Source: Gammaproteobacteria bacterium
GTDB taxonomy: Bacteria; Pseudomonadota; Gammaproteobacteria; Pseudomonadales; Pseudohongiellaceae
Assembly: GCA_002700775.1 (NCBI GenBank)
Contig: PAEL01000037.1
Coordinates: 1 to 37,086 of the forward strand
Length of the DNA stretch: 37,086 nucleotides
Direction: 5' to 3'
Shown here piece by piece: positions 17,433 to 26,024 of the stretch (its first letter is position 1; every line of letters begins with the position of its first letter). Below the pieces are notes generated by a model. It ran no database searches. It saw only the letters and a list, made by a program, of their open reading frames with translations, and was not told where the DNA came from. The position numbers and the translations under genes are program-made.

Positions 17433-18470
17433 TTATTGTTTAATTTGTCTCTCGATTCCTTGTGCGGCCATCGATTCTAATCGCCGAGCTCCTGCCAAAA
17501 TTCCTATAATGCCATAATTTCCTTCATGGCACGCATATTCATAAATGGGTTCACTGATTTGAGACAGAGGATACTCACCGGACCAATCCGAGCTATAAAC
17601 ACTCGGATCATCCACTGAAAATCCGTAAATTATTTTATTGGGACTTTCGCGCTTAAAGGTTTCAGTCACAGTCAACGTTTTAGTTGGTGCTCCCCTATAG
17701 GTGTGCCATGGATTGTAGTTCTTTGTTTCGACAATTAGAGTTTCTCCCTCCCAGCGGCCGATTGAGTCTCCCATCCATTTCTGTAATACGGGAGAAGCTG
17801 GATTTCGTTCATCAGTGATTTTAATTATGCGTGCGTCGTGAACCATTTCTACAAGGATCGTCACGTATCCGGGCGATTGAATAATTTGCATGTGACTGTT
17901 GTACATTACCGGAGACATTACTGGTCCTGAACTGTTTCCGAACGCGACGAGACACCTCTCGCCAAGACTGCGTCCCTCAGGGCCATCGTTTCTATCAGGT
18001 CGGTTAGCCCTGATTATTTTGTTTTGACCATTGAATTCGGCACGACGTTCCGGAATTCTGCCATTTGCCGGACTAGTGATGGCCGAAGTTCGATATTCGC
18101 CATTTACGGTGGGAAGAAACATACCTCTGTCAGTCCAAAATAGATCATAGTTTCCAACTGGCGGGAGGGCCTCCGCCGTTGGAGCGGGGCGACTCGGGTC
18201 AAGTGCGATATTATTCTTTTCAACCGCGGCTTGGGCACGCCTCTCGAGAATTTTAGCCTCCTCGACTGTGTATGCGCGCTTGCTGCCAAGTTCTGTTGGC
18301 CTTTCAAAGGGCATGACTGTGGCATTCTTCCAGACGCCCTGTAGGTTTGGTGCGCCCCATTCGGTGCGAGAATCTATCTGTTCTGCTCGTACAATTTGTG
18401 CAAACAGAAAAATCAATAAAAAGATTACATTTTTTCCTTGGCTCACGAGTTGTTTGTGTTTTCTCTTCAA
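17433..18470 (-). CDS. Secreted conserved protein of unknown function
   Basis: A 345-aa protein with a basic N-terminus and signal peptide (cleavage near VRAEQ, residue about 30), so it is periplasmic or outer-membrane attached. Mature features include PNLQGVWKN just after the signal, a long middle with SLGERCLVAFG, and YACHEGNYG near the C-terminus. I recall this as a widespread unnamed family in Acidobacteria and marine proteobacteria, often encoded in multiple copies, with no demonstrated activity. It follows the interrupted amidase gene by 23 nt, so it may be the last gene of the pyrB-amidase transcription unit. I do not infer a function. Confidence 0.75.
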   Translation of the reverse strand: MKRKHKQLVSQGKNVIFLLIFLFAQIVRAEQIDSRTEWGAPNLQGVWKNATVMPFERPTELGSKRAYTVEEAKILERRAQAAVEKNNIALDPSRPAPTAEALPPVGNYDLFWTDRGMFLPTVNGEYRTSAITSPANGRIPERRAEFNGQNKIIRANRPDRNDGPEGRSLGERCLVAFGNSSGPVMSPVMYNSHMQIIQSPGYVTILVEMVHDARIIKITDERNPASPVLQKWMGDSIGRWEGETLIVETKNYNPWHTYRGAPTKTLTVTETFKRESPNKIIYGFSVDDPSVYSSDWSGEYPLSQISEPIYEYACHEGNYGIIGILAGARRLESMAAQGIERQIKQ

Positions 18471-18493
18471 AATTATTTCCTTTTATAAGATGC

Positions 18494-19942
18494 CTAAATG
18501 GGTGCTACAAGGTTCCATGGGAAAGCATGTTCGAGCTGCGATGCAAGCTGAAGCAATAAAAGGTCATTGCCGTTGCATGCGCTAAACAACGCGCCTATCG
18601 GAAGTTTATCGGCACTAACGGCTGCTGGGACAGACATGCTCGCTGCGCCAGTAGCGTTATAGAGAGCGCAAAAGCCGCTATACTGAGTAAATCTTTCTGC
18701 GTATTCTTTTGTGTTGTGGCAATCCATATCTAGCCACCCTAGCTTCACTGGTGGAGATGTAAGCACAGGTGAAAGCAAGATATCGTAATTATTATGGAAT
18801 TTTTGCATGGTGATTTCGGCCAAAGTCATGGTGTCACGTGCTCGAACATATTCGTCGGCGGATACCTTGCGGCCTCGTTTTGCCATTATCTTCGTCCCTA
18901 ATTCAAGTTGAGAGGCGTCGAGGTCGGACTCAAAGTTTTTAAATTGTTCGTGCACAGACTGATAGATGTGCGTACTGATTATTCTTGATGCTGCATCAGC
19001 AACGGGGCTATGGTCAACTGGGTGTTCTATCTCTTCAATGTGATGGCCAAGCTCTGAGCATTGGTTCGCCATTGAATCGATAGCCGACAAGACCTCAGGT
19101 TGAATTTTCTCGCCTGTCGGATGGGTTTTAACGACGGCGATTTTAATTTCCCCAAATTTATTGTTTGAATTGTCATAAAAATAATTTCTAGATTTGGTGT
19201 CATTATTTATTGGGAGTGGCAGAGGGAAAAGTGAGGAAGTATGCCGACGTATAAGGTCTAGGAATGCGGCGCTATCTCTTACAGTCCTTGATACTACATT
19301 ACCCACACTCAAGCCGCTCCAGCATTCTGCTAAATTATGTTGGGTTATGGTTAAGCCCCGGCTGGGTTTCAAGCCAAATAGACCGCAGCACGATGAAGGG
19401 ATTCTTATCGAGCCTCCGCCATCTGTCGCATGCGCTGCTGGCACAATTCACGCAGCGACCGCAGCGGCCGCTCCACCTGATGACCCGCCAGTTGAATAAT
19501 CAAGATTCCATGGGTTATGGCATGGACCTGAACTCTTAGGCTCGGTAGTTATTGTAAGCCCCCTTTCGGGAGTGTTGGTTTTTCCTAAGATGTTGAGACC
19601 AGCTTTTATGTAATGTTTTACAATTTCGGCATCTTGTACATTAGAATCTGAGGATGTTGTTCGACTGCCATAGCGAACTGGTAAGCCGTGATACGGTGTA
19701 AGGTCTTTAATAAGGAACGGTACACCGGCAAGATTACTGGATTTAATGTTTATGGTGTCGGCGCGGGCAATTGCCTTTTCATATTCACAAGCGACGATGG
19801 CATTTACCTTTGGATTTATCTTTTTCGCTTTGTTTACGGCAATTGAAGTTATTTCTCTTACAGAAAAATATTTTTCTCTTATTCCTGTAGCAATTGCGAT
19901 AGCGTCTAGCGAGGAATATTCGTCTTCAAGAGTTTTTCGCAT
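18494..19942 (-). pseudogene. Amidase signature family hydrolase interrupted by one in-frame TGA
   Basis: The two halves read in one frame and together make a complete amidase of about 482 codons, but codon 165 is TGA (19448-19450). It falls inside the signature: GGSSGGAAAAVAA, then stop, then IVPAAHATDGGGS. Family members have Gly here, so a single GGA to TGA change explains it. The Lys of the Ser-cisSer-Lys triad (K79 in FLIKDL) and the cis-Ser (GGSSGG, about 154-155) lie before the stop; the nucleophile (S178 in GGGSIRI) lies after it. Neither half can be active alone. Downstream there are no further disruptions, which implies a recent mutation, a sequencing error or readthrough. Other genes here end in TGA, so the codon is not reassigned. 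The start at 19942 has AGGA upstream. pyrB is 31 nt upstream. Confidence 0.85.
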
Positions 19943-19973
19943 AAGCGCATCCTAAAAAGTGCTCGAGACTGAT

Positions 19974-20999
19974 TTATGTCGTTGTGGTGGTGCGTGTGTC
20001 GGTAAACCATTTTACCGGCGCGGAGGTTTTATGAACACTGTCTTCCACTCCAAGAACGAGTGCAAAAAGGGCCATACGGATTACAACCCCATTATCCGCC
20101 TGCCTAAAAATAGCGAGATTAGGGTGCAAATTCAAATCGCTATCCAATTCATTTGCGTTAGCTCGAGAATCTCGGGGCAGTGGATGCATAATTACGGTAT
20201 TTGGCGCGCAATGCTGAGTGTAAATCTCTTGATTTAATTTAAATTGTCCGCGGTATAAATCTGCATCGGATTGCTTTTCGAACCGCTCCTCTTGTATGCG
20301 GGTAAGATAAACAGTGTCGTTATCGCTCAAGCCTACTTTCATATTGTCTGTTTCTATGACTTTGTGTCCCGCTAGAATTAGTTGATCTAATATTTCATTA
20401 GGCATCTTCAGTTCATTAGGCGAGATCATCGTGAACGTTATGTTTTTATATAAGAGAAGAAGTTTGGAGAGCGAATGGACAGTGCGCCCATTTTTCAGAT
20501 CGCCGACCATGGCAATTCGCATTCCGTCTATCATGCTTCTTTTATGCTCGAGTTCTTTTCTGATTGTGTATAGATCAAGTAGTGCCTGCGAGGGGTGTTC
20601 GTTATCGCCGTCTCCGCCATTAATGACGGGCACTCTGCTGGCTTTTGCGAACTCTTCAACTGATCCGGGAGAAGGATGGCGCATTACTATAACATCGCTG
20701 TATCCACTAATGACTCGAGCTGTATCATAAAGCGATTCACCTTTAGAGATTGAGCTCGTCTTCATATCTACTATTTCTCTTACTGAGCCGCCGAGCGAAT
20801 TAAAAGCACAGCCGAAGCTCATGCGAGTCCGAGTACTCGCCTCGAAGAACATGCTTCCGAGAATTGCACCATCTAGAACCTTTGTCGTTTGAAGGCGACT
20901 CGCATATGGAGTCATTGAATCGGCAACATCAAAAATTTTCTCGACACTGACCCGATTCAATTGATCTACACTAATAATGTGACTTCCGCGAAAATTCAT
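19974..20999 (-). CDS. pyrB: Aspartate carbamoyltransferase catalytic chain
   Basis: Condenses carbamoyl phosphate with aspartate in the second step of pyrimidine synthesis. I start at the ATG at 20999 (341 aa), which has GAGG about 6 nt upstream. The frame stays open to 21149, but that would run into the divergent sbcB start and add a non-family N-terminus. Key sites are intact: STRTR (carbamoyl phosphate), HPSQALLD and MHPLPR. It is about 30 residues longer than the E. coli chain (311 aa), mostly as a C-terminal tail ending in five threonines. No pyrI regulatory chain follows; the amidase gene does. The overall class resembles other proteobacterial stand-alone chains. Confidence 0.93.
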   Translation of the reverse strand: MNFRGSHIISVDQLNRVSVEKIFDVADSMTPYASRLQTTKVLDGAILGSMFFEASTRTRMSFGCAFNSLGGSVREIVDMKTSSISKGESLYDTARVISGYSDVIVMRHPSPGSVEEFAKASRVPVINGGDGDNEHPSQALLDLYTIRKELEHKRSMIDGMRIAMVGDLKNGRTVHSLSKLLLLYKNITFTMISPNELKMPNEILDQLILAGHKVIETDNMKVGLSDNDTVYLTRIQEERFEKQSDADLYRGQFKLNQEIYTQHCAPNTVIMHPLPRDSRANANELDSDLNLHPNLAIFRQADNGVVIRMALFALVLGVEDSVHKTSAPVKWFTDTRTTTTT

Positions 21000-21112
21000 A
21001 AAGACCTCGGTATGTAGTCGAGCTTTAAAATACCCATCCAAGATTACTACAGTTGGCCGATAACTGGGAATTGAAACGGTCAATTTTTTTTTATTAATCT
21101 GTGTACTGGAAT

Positions 21113-22525
21113 ATGGCCAACACGATTTTTTGGTACGATTTCGAGACATTTAGTTCTGATCCAAAAGCTGGCCGTGCCGCGCAGTTTGCCGGGTTGCGGA
21201 CCGACGAAAACTTAAATATTGTCGGTGACCCACTCGTTATTTACTGCAAACCTTCGAATGACTTCCTACCTGATCCGATAGCTTGTCATATTACTGGTAT
21301 AACGCCTCAAGAAGCCGACTCGAAGGGTATGATTGAAGCACAGTTTATAAAAACCATCTTGAAGGAGTTTTCGGCCCCCAATACCTGTGTCAGTGGATAT
21401 AACAACATTAGATTTGATGACGAACTCACGCGACAATTGTTGTACCGTAATTTCTTCGATCCATATGAGCACGAATATAAGAATGGTAATTCGCGTTGGG
21501 ACATTATTGACATGGTTCGATTGTGTGCCGCTACTAGGCCAGAAGGAATCGAGTGGCCAAAAAAAGATGACGGATACGTTAGTTTTCGGCTCGATCAACT
21601 GACTACTAAAAATGGTATAGAGCATGACTCTGCTCATGACGCATTATCAGATGTAAAGGCAACTATTGAACTTGCAAGGCTCATAAAAACGTCGCAACCG
21701 AAATTGTACGATTATTGTTATTCGATTCGCTCGAAAAGTGTCGTTAATAAGATTATCAACTTCGAAACACGAAGACCTTTCCTGCTTGTCAGTCCTTCGG
21801 TGTCGTCACGACATGGTTGTTTAAGTTTAATGGTGCCGTTGTGTTTGCATCCGCGTCTCCCGAACACCGTGCTTGCCGCTGACCTACGCCAGAATCCAAA
21901 AATGTGGATCGGATTAGGCCCGAAAGAATTGAGGGAACGGATATTCTTGCCTCGCTCTAAAATTGGCCCTGGTACGGATCGTGTCTTAATTCGGGGCGTC
22001 GCGTTAAACAAGTGTCCAGTTATTGTAAATTTTGATGTTTTAGATGGTGGCCGTGCCTTGGATTTGGATATAGATATTGAGACAAGTCGCAAAAACTGGG
22101 AAACCCTTATGGAGGATGCTAAGAAGCTGAGGCATATTATCAATAATGTCTCACAAAGTTTTTCTAGCGAACCCAAAGGAGAGACGGATCCAGATTTGAT
22201 GATTTACGATGGTTTTTTTACCAAGCCAGATAAGCAATTGATGGCGACAATTAGGGAAGCTGATCCTGCAGATTTAAATAGATTTGACTTTCCTTTTAGG
22301 GACCGACGGTTAAAAGAGATGCTCTTTAGATATCGCGCGAGGAATTATCTGCAGACCTTAAGTCCAGAAGAGTTAATGCTTTGGAATGATTTTAGAATGA
22401 GGCGAATAAATTCTGATGACTCGAGAGATCAGTACAATAAAAGTTTGCTTGAAGCCGTAAGCGTAGGTATCTCAAACGATATTTTGGAAAATCTGGAAAA
22501 GTATGTTTTAGGTTTAGGTGTTTGA
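21113..22525 (+). CDS. sbcB: Exodeoxyribonuclease I
   Basis: Processive 3'-5' single-strand DNA exonuclease acting in recombination and mismatch repair. The 470-aa protein begins with the DEDDh exonuclease motif YDFET (D9, E11), continues with a YNNIRFDDE element, and has the HDALSDVKAT motif carrying the catalytic His and Asp. The C-terminal SH3-like and helical regions expected for ExoI follow, including MLFRYRARNY near 400. The ATG at 21113 is preferred over the GTG at 21101. It is divergent from pyrB with about 110 bp between the chosen starts. Confidence 0.93.
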   Translation: MANTIFWYDFETFSSDPKAGRAAQFAGLRTDENLNIVGDPLVIYCKPSNDFLPDPIACHITGITPQEADSKGMIEAQFIKTILKEFSAPNTCVSGYNNIRFDDELTRQLLYRNFFDPYEHEYKNGNSRWDIIDMVRLCAATRPEGIEWPKKDDGYVSFRLDQLTTKNGIEHDSAHDALSDVKATIELARLIKTSQPKLYDYCYSIRSKSVVNKIINFETRRPFLLVSPSVSSRHGCLSLMVPLCLHPRLPNTVLAADLRQNPKMWIGLGPKELRERIFLPRSKIGPGTDRVLIRGVALNKCPVIVNFDVLDGGRALDLDIDIETSRKNWETLMEDAKKLRHIINNVSQSFSSEPKGETDPDLMIYDGFFTKPDKQLMATIREADPADLNRFDFPFRDRRLKEMLFRYRARNYLQTLSPEELMLWNDFRMRRINSDDSRDQYNKSLLEAVSVGISNDILENLEKYVLGLGV

Positions 22526-22610
22526 ATTATAGTAAGCTAATATACACGGTGACAATGCTTGTTTGATTTCAGTGTGGTGAATTTCAACGGATTTGGTTTA
22601 AAGAGATTTC

Positions 22611-23753
22611 ATGGAGAGATTTTCAGAGATTCGCCCGTATCGTGACAGTGAGGTAAAAAAAGTTATCTCGCGTTTGTTGGAAGATGCGGATTTTTTAGAC
22701 ACAGTTGCAAATTTTGTTCTGCCCCGATTGGCGACGTTCTTTCCGGCTTTGCTTCGTTTCTTCATAAAAAAAAGGTTGATAAAGCAGACGCGTGCGGTTG
22801 ATACAGTGGCCTCTATGCAAGCGGTGATCGCTGCTTATATGGAGAAAATAGTCAACGAGACCACAACGAGTTTAACGCACTCTGGATTAGAGCGTCTGAC
22901 GATCGGCCGCAATTATTTGTTTATCAGTAATCATCGCGACATAGTAATGGATCCGGCGTTTGTGAATTATGTTTTGTACCATGGCGGACATGATACTCTG
23001 CAAATTGCAATCGGTGACAATTTGTTGAAAAGGCCTTTTGTCAGTGATCTTATGCGGCTTAATCGAAGCTTTATTGTGAAGCGTTCGGCTCGAGGGAGGG
23101 AGCTTCTCTCTTCGTTGCAGCTTTTGTCAGAGTATATTCATAATTGTATAGATAACGAAAGCAGTGTTTGGATTGCTCAGTCTGAGGGACGAGCAAAAGA
23201 TGGGATTGATAGGACTGATCCGGCGCTGCTTAAGATGTTAGCAATGGCGGATCGGAAAGAACCGTTGGGCGACGTATTAGGCCGGCTTCATATTGTTCCA
23301 GTTTCGATCTCGTACGGCTTAGATGCTTGTGACTTGCTCAAAGCTGAGGAACTGTGCCAGATTGAGGAGACGGGGAGCTATGAAAAAAATGAAGATACTG
23401 ACATGAAAAGTATAGTAAAAGGTGTTTTGGGTCAGAAAGGGAGGGTTCATGTTGCCTTCGGGCAGGAGCTGAAACTGAGCAACAATGATCCTCAGATTGT
23501 TGCGAAGATGATCGATAATCAAATACTCAAAGGTTATGACTTAAGCTGTAATAATATATTGGCGACGGAAAAAATATTGGAGCTTGGGCTGATTGAGGGT
23601 AATGAAAATATAAACGAACTCCTTGGTAAGTTGACGATAGAAACCCGAGATAGAGAAGACTTTGAAGCGAGGCTTAATGCCGTTCCAGATAACATACAGT
23701 TACGTTTGTTGAAAACCTATGCAAATCCGCTTCTAGAAATATCTCGGCTATGA
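22611..23753 (+). CDS. PlsC-like glycerolipid acyltransferase
   Basis: A 380-aa acyltransferase of the LPLAT/AGPAT superfamily, which acylates glycerol phosphate derivatives at the inner membrane. The catalytic block reads SNHRDIVMDP (H108, D110, D114), and the later EGRAKDG (about residue 191) matches the substrate-binding EGxxRxG motif of PlsB. The usual H-x4-D spacing is not met (D is at +2 and +6), a trait I note separately. A hydrophobic patch at 35-50 may anchor the protein. Its last codon and TGA overlap the stop of the convergent DUF349 gene by 6 nt. Confidence 0.82.
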   Translation: MERFSEIRPYRDSEVKKVISRLLEDADFLDTVANFVLPRLATFFPALLRFFIKKRLIKQTRAVDTVASMQAVIAAYMEKIVNETTTSLTHSGLERLTIGRNYLFISNHRDIVMDPAFVNYVLYHGGHDTLQIAIGDNLLKRPFVSDLMRLNRSFIVKRSARGRELLSSLQLLSEYIHNCIDNESSVWIAQSEGRAKDGIDRTDPALLKMLAMADRKEPLGDVLGRLHIVPVSISYGLDACDLLKAEELCQIEETGSYEKNEDTDMKSIVKGVLGQKGRVHVAFGQELKLSNNDPQIVAKMIDNQILKGYDLSCNNILATEKILELGLIEGNENINELLGKLTIETRDREDFEARLNAVPDNIQLRLLKTYANPLLEISRL

Positions 23754-25871
23754 GCTTGAGCTAGACAAGTACTTTGCCAAAGCCTCCTCATAACGACTTT
23801 GCAGTTCCGTTTTGATTTTAGATGGTATCGGGCCCAGTGACCTGACTGTTAAATAATTCTTATGAAATTTTTTTATTATCTCGGATTTTGTGGGTTTTCC
23901 TTTTCCGAACATTTGTTTTAGTTGTTGAAGATTCATCTCGGTGCGAATTTTTTGGTCTTCTTCCGGTGTTTTTAACCCCATCAACAGTTCAAGCTCAACA
24001 CATAATAATCTCATTTTTCTTTCTGATTTCATTATTTCATTTGAAAAGCTTTCATGACTCGACATAAACTTAATGTTTTGCGCTCTCGACTGCAAAGCTT
24101 CTTGTGCTTGCGGGTGTTTTGGTAGCTGAAATGGAGGAATTTCTTGGGATTTAAGCCTATTAAACGTCGCGGAATAAGTTTCACTGCTCGATGTTTCTAA
24201 TAGTTGTTTTTCTAATTTTTCGAACTGTTCATTTGCCGAGATAACTGAATTCAACTCATCTTTATGCTTTGGGTTGGGGAGTGCGCTCATTTTTAGGTCT
24301 ATTTGATGTTGGTATCCACGAAATTGACGTGTAATTAAACTTTTTTTATCGTCGCGGTAACCATCGAGCAAGGCTTTGAGCTGCAGTTTTAGTTCACCCA
24401 CTTTAGCTTGACAGTTTTCGAGTTCTAAAAAGGGCGCGTCAGCCAAAGCTTTGAAGCTTGAGAGGAGGGAGTTGACTTTCTCCCCATTGGCATTTGTGTG
24501 TTGATTTTTTGATTTTTTTGGATTTTGGTTAAAGAATGTGTCGCATATCTCTCGGAATTCTTTCCAAAGGTCATTGTCCTTTTTTGCTCCTGCTGTTTTG
24601 GTGCTTTTCCACTTAGCCTGCAGCTCTTTAATCTGCTTCTTTGCCTCTGGGTTCGTTGAATTCAACGATTTTGCTTCAGTAATTAAATTCTTTTTACAAA
24701 TTTCGTTATTCTTGAATTCAAATTTTCTCGTCTTCCATATAGCGGACGTTAACTGATAGTACCGTTTATTAAGGTCTTTGGCTTTATTATCGTTAACTGG
24801 GGAATGCGTCTTCCAAGTGATATCAATTTCTTTTAATAAAAACGTTATTTCTTTTATGTCTGCTTCCTGAGTTTTCAGAGCAGCAAGTTTTTTCTCAAGA
24901 ATATCGCATAAATTATTTCTTTCTTTTTCGTTCGATATTTTAAGTTCGTCTCGTCTTCGAAAATATTCTTTGCATGATTTGTAAGTTTGATCTGATGCTT
25001 TTTTGAATCTGTTCCAAAGTTTGCTCTCATCTTTTGCAACTCCAATGTCTTTCCATTGGCAATGGATTTCTTTGAGTTGATTCATTCGCTCTGCTTCATG
25101 TGTCACGGAGCATGCAAGTGAAAGCATTTTTTCTATGAGTTCTTCTTTTTTTCTGGCGTTCTCTTTCAAAGTTGAGTCTCGAAAATTATAGAATGATCTT
25201 TTCGTTTCTGTTTCAGTTTTGATTATCTTCTTCAACGACCCACTGCTAAGACCTTTTTTGGCGGACTGTATTTGGCTCCATTTAGACTGAGCTTTTTTAA
25301 AATTATTTTGCAAGATGTGTGAGCTAATGTCTTTAATTCCTGATGTAATTAGACGTATTTTTTCCTCTTGGTAAGCTTGATTTTTTTTCAAGATTTCTAA
25401 GAAATTTTTGTGTAAGACATTGCCTAATTCAATGTCTTCAATAGAATTTTTTGGAATTTGTTTCCTGAGTTCGCCAAGACGGTTGCTTAATACGTTGATT
25501 TTGTTACTTTCGCTTATTTTTACCGCAAGTATTTCGTCTGATATTTTCTTTAATTCTGCTGCAGGATTCTGATATATCGGTTGAGTTATTTTATTGGTTT
25601 TGCTTTTCTTTAATTCATCGATTACGAGGGTTTGATCATTAACTGTTGTTGAACCAGAGGGTAGGCAAAAAACCTCTTCTGTCGAGGAAGAAATAGTCAA
25701 ATCTGATTTCAGTATGTTAAAAGACTCACCGCGATTAAAATACGCGGTTGCTGGATTCGCTGGGCACAGCACCACATCGGCGGAGCGCGCCGGGGTGCTG
25801 AATGTCAAAGCTGATTGGCTTTTTTTTGTGTTTAACTTAAGCGTTACTGCGTGTTTAGTCGTAATTGTCAC
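23748..25871 (-). CDS. DUF349 coiled-coil protein
   Basis: A 707-aa, lysine-rich cytosolic protein with several DUF349 repeats. Each shows a W-x-x-(I/T)-x-x-A...LW-x-(R/E)-F pattern, for example QWKDIGVAKDESKLWNRF (about 270) and KWKSTKTAGAKKDNDLWKEF (about 420). Most of the chain is predicted to be helical coiled coil. Residues 1-80 are different, with short beta-like stretches and two cysteines (about 37 and 69). DUF349 proteins are widespread in gammaproteobacteria and have no agreed function. The start is a GTG at 25871 with AGAGA upstream. It is divergent from dinG and convergent with the acyltransferase. Confidence 0.85.
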   Translation of the reverse strand: MTITTKHAVTLKLNTKKSQSALTFSTPARSADVVLCPANPATAYFNRGESFNILKSDLTISSSTEEVFCLPSGSTTVNDQTLVIDELKKSKTNKITQPIYQNPAAELKKISDEILAVKISESNKINVLSNRLGELRKQIPKNSIEDIELGNVLHKNFLEILKKNQAYQEEKIRLITSGIKDISSHILQNNFKKAQSKWSQIQSAKKGLSSGSLKKIIKTETETKRSFYNFRDSTLKENARKKEELIEKMLSLACSVTHEAERMNQLKEIHCQWKDIGVAKDESKLWNRFKKASDQTYKSCKEYFRRRDELKISNEKERNNLCDILEKKLAALKTQEADIKEITFLLKEIDITWKTHSPVNDNKAKDLNKRYYQLTSAIWKTRKFEFKNNEICKKNLITEAKSLNSTNPEAKKQIKELQAKWKSTKTAGAKKDNDLWKEFREICDTFFNQNPKKSKNQHTNANGEKVNSLLSSFKALADAPFLELENCQAKVGELKLQLKALLDGYRDDKKSLITRQFRGYQHQIDLKMSALPNPKHKDELNSVISANEQFEKLEKQLLETSSSETYSATFNRLKSQEIPPFQLPKHPQAQEALQSRAQNIKFMSSHESFSNEIMKSERKMRLLCVELELLMGLKTPEEDQKIRTEMNLQQLKQMFGKGKPTKSEIIKKFHKNYLTVRSLGPIPSKIKTELQSRYEEALAKYLSSSSS

Positions 25872-25986
25872 ATTGATCTCTGTTTTTTAAATGAGAACGC
25901 TCTCGTTTTGGTGTAGGCGTCTTCAGGGCGTGTGTGTAAGCTGTATAGCGGTAAACATCTAGCAACTCGTAGGTACAGGTTGACAA

Positions 25987-25995
25987 TGGTATAAT
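25987..25995 (+). promoter_or_regulatory. Extended -10 promoter of dinG
   Basis: TGG followed by a perfect TATAAT (25990-25995) makes an extended -10 element. Transcription would begin near 26002, giving a leader of about 23 nt before the ATG at 26025. No -35 at the standard distance is recognisable, as is common for extended -10 promoters. No LexA box is visible. Confidence 0.55.
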
Positions 25996-26024
25996 ATTTA
26001 CGTTCGTAACGTTAAGTGAAATTT

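Noticed and set aside
19448-19450. UGA recoded as Gly or selenocysteine in the amidase
   Set aside because: Several neighbours (cytochrome c, sbcB, acyltransferase) use TGA as stop, and amidases need no selenocysteine here.
21000-21149. Longer PyrB N-terminus
   Set aside because: It would overlap the divergent sbcB start, lacks family similarity, and the inner ATG has GAGG.
25980-25995. TTGACA followed by TATAAT upstream of dinG as a -35/-10 pair
   Set aside because: Only 4 nt separate them. TATAAT works better alone as an extended -10.
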